From contig JAEXPG010000149.1 in NCBI GenBank assembly GCA_023447015.1, positions 1 through 13,660 of the forward strand: a stretch of 13,660 nt of DNA, in the 5' to 3' direction. Each line of letters opens with the position of its first letter. Position 1 is the first letter of the stretch. The notes under the pieces are model-generated. The model ran no database searches. It was not told the origin of the DNA and saw nothing but the letters and a program-made list of their open reading frames with translations. The stretch is from Verrucomicrobiota bacterium (GTDB lineage Bacteria > Verrucomicrobiota > Verrucomicrobiia > Opitutales > Opitutaceae). Below, in pieces: positions 1-7,779 of this stretch. The position numbers and the translations under genes were made by a program.

Positions 1-373
1 CCGTCTGCCGACGATAGCGCCGACAAGGCTTGGAAACACACCTGGGGATCCGGGCCAGCGCCCGTGCCCCCCACTCGCTGCATCTCTGCCGCCCCCGCCT
101 CCCGACGCATTCCCTGCTGCGACCAGCCGCGCTATTCCACAGCCCCATCCCACGGCGGCCCGCCGTTTGCCGCGGCGGTGATCAGTTTCGCTGGCACAGT
201 TTTCCGTAAAACGTCCCGCGACCGGGATGCCGCCCTTGCTGCACGGCAGGCGAGGCGCATCAGTAGTCCACTCCCGGCGATCCGCGGGCGACGCGAAACG
301 CAGTTCCCGACCACTCTTGCGTGAGCTGAAGGGATCATGCCCCTGTCCGCGGACGGTCTCCGGCCATCACGCC
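1..373. other. Upstream region of the GHL10 gene, no supported gene
   Basis: This 373-bp stretch precedes the first convincing gene. Reading frame 1 on the plus strand stays open to a TGA at 322-324, but its translation is low-complexity, rich in Arg, Pro and Ala, and shows no domain, so it is probably chance openness in GC-rich DNA. The only AT-rich patch is near 182-212 and contains a 5-bp inverted repeat, GTTTT-CCGT-AAAAC, at 199-212. It is a reasonable place for a promoter or regulator site of the downstream gene, but no good -35/-10 pair is visible. The end of an upstream gene within the first bases cannot be excluded. Confidence 0.5.
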
Positions 374-3208
374 ATGCCATCCATCCCCTCCCTCCGCCGC
401 AGCTGCTGTTTCCTCGCTTTGGTCGCCGCGTTCCTCCTTGGGCTCGCCCCGGCCTCAGTCCAGGCGCAGCTCATCGACGGGTTCGACTACGCGACGTCCG
501 CCGCGGCCGCCCAAGCCTGGATATCCGGCAACGGTTCTCCGCCCGTCACCATGGCGGACTCCGGCGAGTGGGGCCCCGAGCGCGTCATGCTGCTTCCGTG
601 CGACTTCGCCACCCGCCCGAGCCGTTGTTACTGGACCCGCAGCGTCGCCCTCCAACTGGCGACGGCGACCGACATCGCGCTCGAGATCTTCGCGCCCGAC
701 CCCGCGGCCATCTCCGCCTTCACCCTGTACTTCCGCTCCGGCGCCGGCTGGTACGGCGCGAGGACCTCACTCACCCAGCCCGGCTGGCAAACCCTCCGCT
801 TCTCCATCGCCGACTTCAGCACCGAGGGCACACCCGCCGGATGGAATCAGGTCGACGGGATCCGGTTGTCGCCGTGGAAGGCGGCGGCACGGGACACCAC
901 GCTCGCCGTGCGCAGCCTGCAGGCCTTCACGCCGCCGGTGCTGATCGTGCGCGACGAACTGAGCAGCAACCCCGACCTCGTCGAGCAGACCATCGACCGC
1001 CATCGCGCCTGGCTCGGCCGTTACCGCGTCGATTGCGGCGTAATCAGCACGGCCAGCGTCGCAGCAGGCCGCCTCGCTGGCTGCCAGATCGCCATCCTGC
1101 CCTACAACGAGAACATCTCCGACGCCGCCTGGGCCCAGCTCGAGGCCTTCGTCGCCGCCGGGGGCAAGCTCGTGGCCTACTACCTCCTGCCGCCGCGACT
1201 CGAGGCGCTGCTCGGCATCCGCGAGACCGGCTGGGCGGCCGGAAGCTTCGCGACTTGGAACTTCAACGACACCGCAATCGCCGGCCTGCCCGACCGCGTC
1301 GGCCAAGCTTCATGGAACATCCGGTTCGCCGTCCCCGGCGACACCCTCGACAGCCGGATCATCGCCACCTGGAACGACAGCCAAGGCAACCCCACCGGCC
1401 GCGCCGCCTGGCTCGCCAGCGACCACGGACTCTTCCACTCCCACGTGCTGCTCGGAGACGACGCCGACACCAAGGCCTACGCCCTCTTCTGCCTCCTCGC
1501 CCATTACCTCCCCGAACTCCTTCCCCCCGCCGCCGCGGGCGGCATCGAGTCCATCGGCCAGGTCGGCCCCCACCGCGTCTTTGCCGAGGCCGTCGAGTCC
1601 ATCGGTCGGCAGGCGCTGACGACATTGCGCGCCGTGCCGGTGGCAGACGAGTTGTGGGCCGCCACCACCACCCGCAACCAGGCCCTCGCCGCCCAAAGCG
1701 CCGGCCGATACCTCGAGGCCATCAACACCGCGCGCACCGCCCGGGAACACCTGCGCCGCGCCTATCAGCTCAGCCTCCGGCCCACGACGCCCGAGTTCCG
1801 CGCCTTCTGGGACCACCAGGCCACGGGACCGATTCCGGGCAACTGGCCCGCGACGATCGATGCGCTGGCCGCCAACGGTTTCACCGCCGTCTTCCCCAAC
1901 TTCCTCTGGGGCGGGCTGGCCCATTACGACAGCGCCCTGCTCCCGCACTCGGCCGTGTTCGCCACCTACGGCGACCAGATCACGGCCTGCGTCCAGGCCG
2001 CCCACGCCCGCGGCATCCAGGTCCATGCCTGGAAGGTCGACTGGAACCTCAGCGGCGCGCCCGCGAGTTTCGTCGACTCCCTGCGTGCGGCCGGCCGCAC
2101 CCAGGTCTCGCGCGACGGCCAGCCGCTCGACTGGCTCTGCCCATCACACCCCGACAACCGCGCGCTCGAGACCGAGAGTCTCCTGGAGGTGGTCCGCAAC
2201 TACGATGTCGACGGCATCCACTTCGACTACATCCGCTACCCTGGAAGCAACTCCTGCTACTGCGCCGGCTGCGGCAGCCGGTTCCAGGGCCAGACCGGCC
2301 GCACGGTCGCCAACTGGCCGGCCGATGTCCTCGCCGCCGGCGCGCTGCGCACGGCGTTCCTGGATTGGCGCCGCGCCCAGATCACCCGCCTCGTCGCCGA
2401 CGTCCACGCCGCCGCCAAGGCCATCAAGCCCGCGATCCAGATCTCGGCCGCGGTGTTCCCCGACGCCGTCAGCGCCTACGACGAAGTCGGCCAGGACTGG
2501 CGCCGCTGGATCGACGAGGGGCTGGTCGATTTCCTCTGTCCCATGGACTACACGAGCGAGTTCGCCCGCTTCACCAGTCTCGTCGACCAACAACTCGCCT
2601 ACGCCGCGGGGCGCATCCCGATCTACCCCGGCATCATCTCCGAAACCCTCACCCCCGACGGCACGCTCGCCCAGATCGAGGCCACCCGCGCCCGCGCCAC
2701 CGGCGGGTTCGTCCTCTTCGAACTCGGCCCCGCCGCCCTGTCCCAGATCCTGCCCGCCCTCCGCGCCGGCGCCACCGCCCCGGACGAACCCGACACCGAT
2801 CGCGACGGTCTCCCCGATTCCTGGGAACAACGCTGGTGGGCCAACCTCGCAACCGCCGGTGCCACCACCGACACCGACGCCGAAGGCCTCCGCGATGTCG
2901 ATGAATACGTCTTCGGCACCGACCCCGCGCACCTCGACCCGGCGCCGCTCCAGGTCACCACCACCGGGCAATCCGTGACCGTCTCCTTCCTCGCCCGGGC
3001 CGTCGACGCCCCCGGCTACCAGAACGCCGCCCGCCATTACCGGCTCGAGACCACGACCAGCCTCGCCGCGGCAACCACCTGGTCACCCGTCCCGGGCTTC
3101 GAGGACCGCACGATCGAGACCGGAACCCAGACGCTCACGTACTCGACAGCCCCCGGCACGGAGCGGGCCCAGTGGTTCCGCCTCCGCGTCTGGCTCCAGC
3201 AGCGCTGA
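374..3208 (+). CDS. Secreted multidomain GHL10 (DUF187) glycoside hydrolase-like protein
   Basis: The protein has 944 residues when started at the ATG at 374, which is followed by a clear signal peptide (basic 'SLRR', hydrophobic core, cleavage near 'SVQA-Q', residue 32). The frame is open further upstream, but that stretch has no signal-peptide character. No Shine-Dalgarno sequence is evident. Residues about 33-195 look like a beta-sandwich carbohydrate-binding module. About 196-400 resemble a flavodoxin-like/ThuA or glutamine-amidotransferase-like domain ('CQIAILPYNEN', 'FVAAGGKLVAYY'). About 470-800 form the GHL10 (DUF187) TIM barrel, with the family motif 'DVDGIHFDYIRYP' near 610-622 followed by a 'CYCAGC' cysteine cluster. 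About 805-852 hold Ca-binding DxDxDG-type linkers ('DTDRDGLPDSWE'). The last 90 residues match a C-terminal module common in verrucomicrobial exoproteins ('YRLETTTSL...W'). The family acts on or near polysaccharides, possibly including peptidoglycan-like substrates; the substrate here is unknown. Confidence 0.88.
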   Translation: MPSIPSLRRSCCFLALVAAFLLGLAPASVQAQLIDGFDYATSAAAAQAWISGNGSPPVTMADSGEWGPERVMLLPCDFATRPSRCYWTRSVALQLATATDIALEIFAPDPAAISAFTLYFRSGAGWYGARTSLTQPGWQTLRFSIADFSTEGTPAGWNQVDGIRLSPWKAAARDTTLAVRSLQAFTPPVLIVRDELSSNPDLVEQTIDRHRAWLGRYRVDCGVISTASVAAGRLAGCQIAILPYNENISDAAWAQLEAFVAAGGKLVAYYLLPPRLEALLGIRETGWAAGSFATWNFNDTAIAGLPDRVGQASWNIRFAVPGDTLDSRIIATWNDSQGNPTGRAAWLASDHGLFHSHVLLGDDADTKAYALFCLLAHYLPELLPPAAAGGIESIGQVGPHRVFAEAVESIGRQALTTLRAVPVADELWAATTTRNQALAAQSAGRYLEAINTARTAREHLRRAYQLSLRPTTPEFRAFWDHQATGPIPGNWPATIDALAANGFTAVFPNFLWGGLAHYDSALLPHSAVFATYGDQITACVQAAHARGIQVHAWKVDWNLSGAPASFVDSLRAAGRTQVSRDGQPLDWLCPSHPDNRALETESLLEVVRNYDVDGIHFDYIRYPGSNSCYCAGCGSRFQGQTGRTVANWPADVLAAGALRTAFLDWRRAQITRLVADVHAAAKAIKPAIQISAAVFPDAVSAYDEVGQDWRRWIDEGLVDFLCPMDYTSEFARFTSLVDQQLAYAAGRIPIYPGIISETLTPDGTLAQIEATRARATGGFVLFELGPAALSQILPALRAGATAPDEPDTDRDGLPDSWEQRWWANLATAGATTDTDAEGLRDVDEYVFGTDPAHLDPAPLQVTTTGQSVTVSFLARAVDAPGYQNAARHYRLETTTSLAAATTWSPVPGFEDRTIETGTQTLTYSTAPGTERAQWFRLRVWLQQR

Positions 3209-3260
3209 CACACCGGCGAACCCGGCGTACGGCTCCACCCGATGGCCCCGCCGCCTCGGG

Positions 3261-3278
3261 GGTGTGCGGAATCACACC
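3261..3278. repeat. Perfect 6-bp inverted repeat between genes 1 and 2
   Basis: GGTGTG-CGGAAT-CACACC forms a perfect 6-bp stem with a 6-nt loop, 52 bp after the stop of the GHL10 gene and 61 bp before the next ATG. No T-run follows, so a classical intrinsic terminator is not supported. It could be a weak terminator, a 5'-UTR hairpin or a protein-binding site. A stem of this length may also arise by chance. Confidence 0.3.
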
Positions 3279-3339
3279 GCGCGCTCCCGTCGGCGTCGCG
3301 GTGCTTGCCCGGCCGCGCCCCCTGCGCCTGAATCGGGCC

Positions 3340-4857
3340 ATGCCTTCCGGCCTCCTGCTGCGTCACCATTTCCTGGGGTTGCTTCTGTGGACCGTCGCAC
3401 TCCTCGCAAGCCCGGTGCTCCACGCCGCGCCGGAGTCGCCGGCCGCCGCGCCGCAGGACCGCCCGCCGCTGGCGCTGGTCTTCGTGACCTCGAACACGGT
3501 GCTCGCCGAAAACTTCCCACAGGCGACCATCCTTTCCAACTGGCTCAAGCCCGTGCTCGCCACCGCCGAGGCCGCCCTCGCCGGCAAGGAGAACCCGCCG
3601 GCCCTTCTCATCCAGATCGTCCTCAGCCCCGACGCCCCGCCTCGCTTCGAGCTCGCCGGCCGGCCGCCACTGCCCGACTCCTTCGCCGCCGAACTCCGCG
3701 CGCGCCTCGCCGCCCTGCCCGACCTGCGCGCCCCACTCGGCGAGGTCTGCGTGCGCGTGCAGACGCCGGGCGAGACCGCCAGTCCGCTCACCGAGGCGGC
3801 GAACTTCGTCCCCCGCCTGTTTCCGCCCGACGAGGCGGCGCTCAACCGTTTCCTCGCCGCCGATCTCGCCACCCAGTACCGCGAGCTCCGCACCTGGGCC
3901 CGCCGGCAGGGCCTGCCGATTCTCGCCCATCGCGCCGCCCATTCCGATCCGCAGTACGCCGGCGTGGTCGCCACCGGCCGCACCCTCGCCGCGCTCGCCG
4001 CCGAGGCGCCGATCGATGTCGCGCGCCTCACGTACCGCAGTCCCGACTACTGGCGCGGCGTGATGGAGATGGCCCCCGGCGACCAGCTGATGGCCGCGAT
4101 GCCCGTCCTGCTCCACGCCGCCGCGGGCGACCTCGACCAAGCCAGCACGCTCCTCGGCCTGATCCACTCCTTCAGCCGCGAGGGCACCCTCGCCCGGCAG
4201 GTGCTCAACGAGTTCGCCGCCCGCCTCGGGCCCTTCCGCCGGCAGCTCACCACCGAGGTCCAGCGCGGGGTCGAGTTCCACGACCAGGGCAAGTTCGCCG
4301 AGGCGATCGCCCAGCACGAGCGCGTCCTCGCCGCCTACCCCAACTCCGCCTGGGCCCGCTACGAGCTCTTCTTCTCCACCGTCACCCGCAACGGCCTCGA
4401 CACCCCCAAGAAGGTCAAACGCGCCAACAAGCTCTGGGACGAGACCGCACCCTCGATCTACCGCTGCAATCCGCTCTACACCTCCCAGTTCGGCGCCACC
4501 CGCGGCAAATCCGTCGGCGCGATGCTCGACCGCCTCATTCTCCACCGCCTCGCCAACAAGCCGCCGGAGAACGCCGGCGAGCGCCTCGGCGCGTTCGCCG
4601 ACGCCGCCCTCCGCCTCGAGGACTACGGCACCGCCGCCCTCATCTACTGGTCCTCGCTCGGCACCAACGACTCGATCAAGGGGCTCTCCCTGCGCGACGA
4701 CCAACCGGTCGCGCTCGCCCGCGAGGACCTGCTCGTGCGCTACCTCTACTGCCTCGAGAAACTCGGCGTGCCGGAGTGGAAGGGGGAGTTCGAGGGCAAC
4801 TTCGCCGCCCCCTTCGCCCAGCTCGACGCCTCGCTCGCCAACCACCGCGCACAGTAG
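3340..4857 (+). CDS. Secreted protein of unknown function with TPR-like segment
   Basis: I do not recognise the family. The ATG at 3340 gives 505 residues starting with a good Sec signal peptide: 'LLLRHHFLGLLLWTVALLAS', with cleavage near 'LHAAP', residue 30. In-frame codons upstream of 3340 encode an Arg/Pro-rich stretch and are unlikely to be translated. The mature part begins with an alpha/beta-looking segment ('LALVFVTSNTVLAENFPQ'). Residues about 303-347 look like one or two TPR-type helical pairs ('GKFAEAIAQHERVLAAYPNS'), a protein-protein interaction fold. The C-terminal 150 residues are helical, with 'YRCNPLYTSQFG' and 'EDYGTAALIYW'. The gene lies 131 bp after the GHL10 gene and 157 bp before a lipoprotein gene, all on the same strand and all exported, so cotranscription and a shared envelope role are possible. 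Third codon positions are almost all G or C, as in genuine neighbours. Confidence 0.8.
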   Translation: MPSGLLLRHHFLGLLLWTVALLASPVLHAAPESPAAAPQDRPPLALVFVTSNTVLAENFPQATILSNWLKPVLATAEAALAGKENPPALLIQIVLSPDAPPRFELAGRPPLPDSFAAELRARLAALPDLRAPLGEVCVRVQTPGETASPLTEAANFVPRLFPPDEAALNRFLAADLATQYRELRTWARRQGLPILAHRAAHSDPQYAGVVATGRTLAALAAEAPIDVARLTYRSPDYWRGVMEMAPGDQLMAAMPVLLHAAAGDLDQASTLLGLIHSFSREGTLARQVLNEFAARLGPFRRQLTTEVQRGVEFHDQGKFAEAIAQHERVLAAYPNSAWARYELFFSTVTRNGLDTPKKVKRANKLWDETAPSIYRCNPLYTSQFGATRGKSVGAMLDRLILHRLANKPPENAGERLGAFADAALRLEDYGTAALIYWSSLGTNDSIKGLSLRDDQPVALAREDLLVRYLYCLEKLGVPEWKGEFEGNFAAPFAQLDASLANHRAQ

Positions 4858-4876
4858 GGCCGGAAACGCATGGCCT

Positions 4877-4903
4877 CCGTGTCCGGGTCCTCGCCCGGCA
4901 CGG
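4877..4903 (+). terminator. Possible hairpin terminator after the TPR-like gene
   Basis: CCGTG-(T)-CCGGG, loop TCCTCG, then CCCGG-CACGG forms a 10-bp GC stem with one bulged T. It starts 20 bp after the stop codon at 4857. The position suits a terminator, and it would separate this gene from the lipoprotein gene at 5015. No T-run follows ('CCCTTCGCC'), so it would be a non-canonical terminator or an mRNA 3'-end stabiliser. Confidence 0.38.
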
Positions 4904-5014
4904 CCCTTCGCCACTCACGGCCCGTTTGACCCCGCCCTGCTCCGGCGGACCGGCGAAGGGACCGCTCGCCCGTTCCCATTCGCGCCATCCCCGCCGGACC
5001 GCACGCTTCGCTCC

Positions 5015-6655
5015 ATGAAACGCGAGGCGGTCCTGCTCGGCGTCGGTCTTCTGGTCGGTTGCGGCATCGGTCTCTCCCTCGGGATGCGGCCCGCGCCAGC
5101 TCCCGCCACGCCCCCCGCCGGCACGGCGGCCGAAGGCTCCGTCGCAGACGAAACCGGCACAGGCGCAGCCGGCGCGGCCACGCCGACAGCAGCCCCCGAC
5201 ACGTTCGACCCGTTCGCCGCCCGGCGGCAGCTCACCGCGCTCCTCGCCTCGGCCAACCCGCTCCGCGACTGGGCGAAGATCGATCAGGTTCTCTTGGAGT
5301 GGTCGTGCAACGATCCGTGGGCCGCGCTCGATTTTGTCCGGCAGGCGCCCCGTTTCCCGATGCGCAACAACGCCCTGGCCGGCCCTCTCGCGCGGATCGC
5401 CCATTCCACGCCCGCCGCGGTCGCCGACTGGCTCCGGCAAACGATGGCGGAAACCGACCGTCGCCGCATTGCCGACCAGATCGTCTCCATGATCGCGGAA
5501 GACTATCCCCGCGAGGCCCTCGCGCTCGCCGCGGAAGCGGACCTGAACGTGAGCACCGGGTTGATCGGCTACACCGTCGGCGAACTCGCCCGTACCGCCC
5601 CCGATGAGGCGCTCGCCATGTTCGCCACGCTCACGGAGACCGAGCGCAACCAGGCGGCGATGATGGTCGCACAAAACTGGACCGCCAACGACCCCGAGGC
5701 CGCCTTGCGCTGGTGTGAGAGCCTGCGAGGGCAGAGCTGCGCCGCCGCCGCCAGCACTGGCGTACTGCTCAAGCTCAACGAAGAAGACCCGGCCACCGCC
5801 GCCGCCGCGCTCCTCCACCTCAAGCCGCCGCCCGATGCCGTCTGCGATGCGCTCCGGGCGATCGCCGAAGCCGATCCCGCCCTCGCCTTCTCGACCGCCG
5901 CCAGTCTTCCCGCGGAGCAGAAACCCCGAGCGGCCAAGACGCTCGCCGAGGCGGCGTTCGGCGCCGATCCCGACCGCGTGACCGCGCTCGTTCGCAGCCA
6001 GTTCCCCGACACCGAAGCCCAGCCGCTGATCAGCCAGGGCTGGACCGCCTGGCGCGACTCCGACCGCCCCGCTGCCGAGGCCTGGGCCGACAACGTCGCC
6101 GATCCCGCGCTCCGTCGCCTGCTGGCCGGGATCAGACTCACGGACATGGTCGAGTCCGACCCAACCCTTTTCCTGGCGAGCATCGACGCGGTACCGGGCG
6201 CGCAACCCGAGGCCGACAGCATCCGCACGGCCCTGGCCAACCTGCCGGCGGGCGACGCCGCCCGCTGGGTCGCCGCCCACCCCACGGTCGCCGATCCGAC
6301 CACCGCCGTCCGCGCCTTCGAGACCTACTTCCAGTCCGACAGCGCCGCCGCGACGGCGTGGGCCCACAGCCTGCCGCCGGGCGCACTGCGGGACCATGTG
6401 CTGGTCAGCGTCTCCGAGAACTGGGGGCGTACGAGCGAGCGTGCCAACGTCGAAGCCGCGCTCGCCGCCATCTCCGACCCGCAGCTGCGGACCTCCAGCC
6501 GTTTCCGGGCCTTCAGTTCCCTCTTCAGCACTGATCCGGCAGCCGCGCGCAACTGGCTTGCCGCCCAGCCGTTGTCCGCCGAAGTCCGCGCCAGCTGGGA
6601 GGCGATCGCCGCCACCCAGGGCGACAGCCCCCTCGGGGAGATATCCTGCGACTAG
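5015..6655 (+). CDS. Predicted lipoprotein built of helical W..DP.AA..W repeats
   Basis: The product has 546 residues. The N-terminus 'MKREAVLLGVGLLVGCGIG' carries a lipobox-like L-V-G-C at residues 13-16, so it is probably a lipoprotein; an uncleaved membrane anchor is the alternative. Residues about 27-68 are an Ala/Pro/Thr/Gly linker. From about 70 to the end there are roughly eight degenerate units of 55-65 residues. Examples of the shared core are 'WTANDPEAALRWCESL', 'WRDSDRPAAEAWADNV', 'FQSDSAAATAWAHSLP' and 'FSTDPAAARNWLAAQP'. The pattern implies an alpha-solenoid related in style to HEAT or TPR proteins. Such repeat proteins recur in verrucomicrobial and planctomycetal genomes, but no biochemical role is known to me. 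No enzyme motif is present, so a binding or scaffold role in the periplasm is inferred. The ATG is preceded by no obvious Shine-Dalgarno sequence. Confidence 0.82.
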   Translation: MKREAVLLGVGLLVGCGIGLSLGMRPAPAPATPPAGTAAEGSVADETGTGAAGAATPTAAPDTFDPFAARRQLTALLASANPLRDWAKIDQVLLEWSCNDPWAALDFVRQAPRFPMRNNALAGPLARIAHSTPAAVADWLRQTMAETDRRRIADQIVSMIAEDYPREALALAAEADLNVSTGLIGYTVGELARTAPDEALAMFATLTETERNQAAMMVAQNWTANDPEAALRWCESLRGQSCAAAASTGVLLKLNEEDPATAAAALLHLKPPPDAVCDALRAIAEADPALAFSTAASLPAEQKPRAAKTLAEAAFGADPDRVTALVRSQFPDTEAQPLISQGWTAWRDSDRPAAEAWADNVADPALRRLLAGIRLTDMVESDPTLFLASIDAVPGAQPEADSIRTALANLPAGDAARWVAAHPTVADPTTAVRAFETYFQSDSAAATAWAHSLPPGALRDHVLVSVSENWGRTSERANVEAALAAISDPQLRTSSRFRAFSSLFSTDPAAARNWLAAQPLSAEVRASWEAIAATQGDSPLGEISCD

Positions 6656-6662
6656 AGCACGT

Positions 6663-7646
6663 TCAAGAAGAGCGTAGCTGCCGTGGGGCGCTCGCGTCTT
6701 CGGCGGATGAGAACAGCGCCTCGATGGCCGCACGCGGGTCTTCGTCAGTTGGTCGGAAGCCAATGAGGGCACGGGCCTTCTCGATGGAACGAGGTCCCGC
6801 GCGCAGACAGCTCAGGCGGGCCAAGTCCAGGTTGAACGAGGGAACCCGTCCCAGCACGCGAGCAGTTGCGCCTGCGACTGCCCCAAATCCATAGACGAGC
6901 GACTCGGGAATACGGCGAGGCCGCGGACCTCCCACCATGCTCGCCAGCCGGTCATACAGAGCCGCCGCCTCCACCAGATTGGGAGCGTTCACGTTCAACA
7001 CCTGCCCCGGAGCGAGCTGGGCTGTCAGACACCGTGTGACGACCTCCACCAGATCCTGCACCGCCGTGAAGCTGATGCCCTGCCGCCCATCACCGGCCAG
7101 CGGGAAGGCGCCACGGCGCAGTCGTTCCACGATGAGAGGCAGGAACCCACCCCTTTCGCCATACAGCTCTGACGGGCGGAGAATGACCGCGGGAAACCCG
7201 GCGGAAGCGGCAAGGGAGGCAGCGACCTGTTCGACACGGAGCTGCTGCCGGGCGAATCGCAGGTTGGGCCGGCACGGGTGATCTTCCGTCACGGGGATCG
7301 CCGGATCCGAAGGACCGTACACCAGCGCCGAGCTGGTGTAGATGAACCGACGGACGTTGCGGATGCGGGCGGCTTCGATGACCCGCAGACTGCCCTCGAT
7401 ATTGGTGCGCGGATCGGATACAGGGAAGAGAGAGTACGCGAGATGGACCACTGCCTCCACGTCCCTGGGCATGATCTCGTCTGCACACCGCAGATCCCCC
7501 TGCACCAGCAGGACCCCCAGCGACGACAGATCCCGGGCCCGAGAGGCGTCGCGCACCAAGGCAACGATCTCATGTCGCTCGGCCAGCAGGCGCGGCACCA
7601 GAGAGCGCCCCACATAGCCTGTAGCGCCTGTCACCAAGACTTTCAC
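6663..7646 (-). CDS. NAD(P)-dependent epimerase/dehydratase-like SDR with degenerate active site
   Basis: This is a 327-residue extended SDR of usual length. The Rossmann motif TGATGYVG sits at residues 6-13, 'GDL' at 50-52, 'VHLA' at 67-70 and 'TSSALVYG' at 104-111. 'RPSELYG' at 157-163 matches the family's RP..YG. The basic residue after beta-2 ('VRDASR') suggests NADP(H) preference. The catalytic YxxxK is replaced by F131 and Q135 ('RFARQQLRVEQ'), so ordinary epimerase or reductase chemistry is doubtful; atypical SDRs can act as cofactor sensors, regulators or isomerases. The start is GTG at 7646, chosen because AAGGAGG lies 4 nt upstream and the Rossmann strand begins at once. The gene lies 133 bp downstream of a MarR regulator on the same strand and is probably controlled by it. 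Its GC content and CTG/TTG leucine usage differ from the CTC-rich neighbours, which is compatible with horizontal acquisition. The substrate is unknown. Confidence 0.88.
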   Translation of the reverse strand: MKVLVTGATGYVGRSLVPRLLAERHEIVALVRDASRARDLSSLGVLLVQGDLRCADEIMPRDVEAVVHLAYSLFPVSDPRTNIEGSLRVIEAARIRNVRRFIYTSSALVYGPSDPAIPVTEDHPCRPNLRFARQQLRVEQVAASLAASAGFPAVILRPSELYGERGGFLPLIVERLRRGAFPLAGDGRQGISFTAVQDLVEVVTRCLTAQLAPGQVLNVNAPNLVEAAALYDRLASMVGGPRPRRIPESLVYGFGAVAGATARVLGRVPSFNLDLARLSCLRAGPRSIEKARALIGFRPTDEDPRAAIEALFSSAEDASAPRQLRSS

Positions 7647-7650
7647 TCAG

Positions 7651-7657
7651 CCTCCTT
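7651..7657 (-). promoter_or_regulatory. Strong Shine-Dalgarno sequence of the SDR gene
   Basis: The minus strand reads AAGGAGG, then CTGA, then the GTG start at 7646. This is a near-perfect anti-SD complement with short spacing, and it decides the GTG start. None of the other gene starts in the window has a comparable motif. Confidence 0.75.
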
Positions 7658-7779
7658 TTCACACCGGTAGGCGAGCCGAGCCAACGGCACCTTGGTCCCG
7701 CCGCCCCAGGCCTGAGACGACACCGGTGGGTCCACATGAAGGAACTGAGTCTGTCCAAAGCGAACGACGAATCGGTGAC

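Noticed and set aside
160..178. Inverted repeat CCGCCG ... CGGCGG
   Set aside because: A 6-bp GC-only repeat with a 7-nt loop is expected by chance in DNA of this composition, and nothing else supports a function.
192..207. Sigma-54-like -24 element TGGCAC upstream of the GHL10 gene
   Set aside because: The required GC at -12 is not at the right spacing; after GG plus 10 bases the sequence is CG, so it does not fit the TGGCAC-N5-TTGCA consensus.
1..324. Frame 1 open from the window edge to a TGA at 322-324, possibly the end of an upstream gene
   Set aside because: The residues are low-complexity without any recognisable C-terminal domain. Openness of about 108 codons is unremarkable at this GC content.
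337..2904. 855-codon plus-strand frame overlapping the GHL10 gene
   Set aside because: The translation is an Arg/Pro/His-rich shadow in a +1 frame; the GHL10 frame carries clear domains.
3037..6772. Long minus-strand open frames opposite the two exported-protein genes (625 and 698 codons)
   Set aside because: They are Gly/Glu/Arg-rich shadows caused by high third-position GC. The plus-strand frames have signal peptides and family-like repeats and explain the region.
7661..7727. ACACCGGT occurring twice, 59 bp apart, between marR and the SDR gene
   Set aside because: An 8-bp repeat containing the common palindrome ACCGGT is too short to call a regulator site or attachment repeat.
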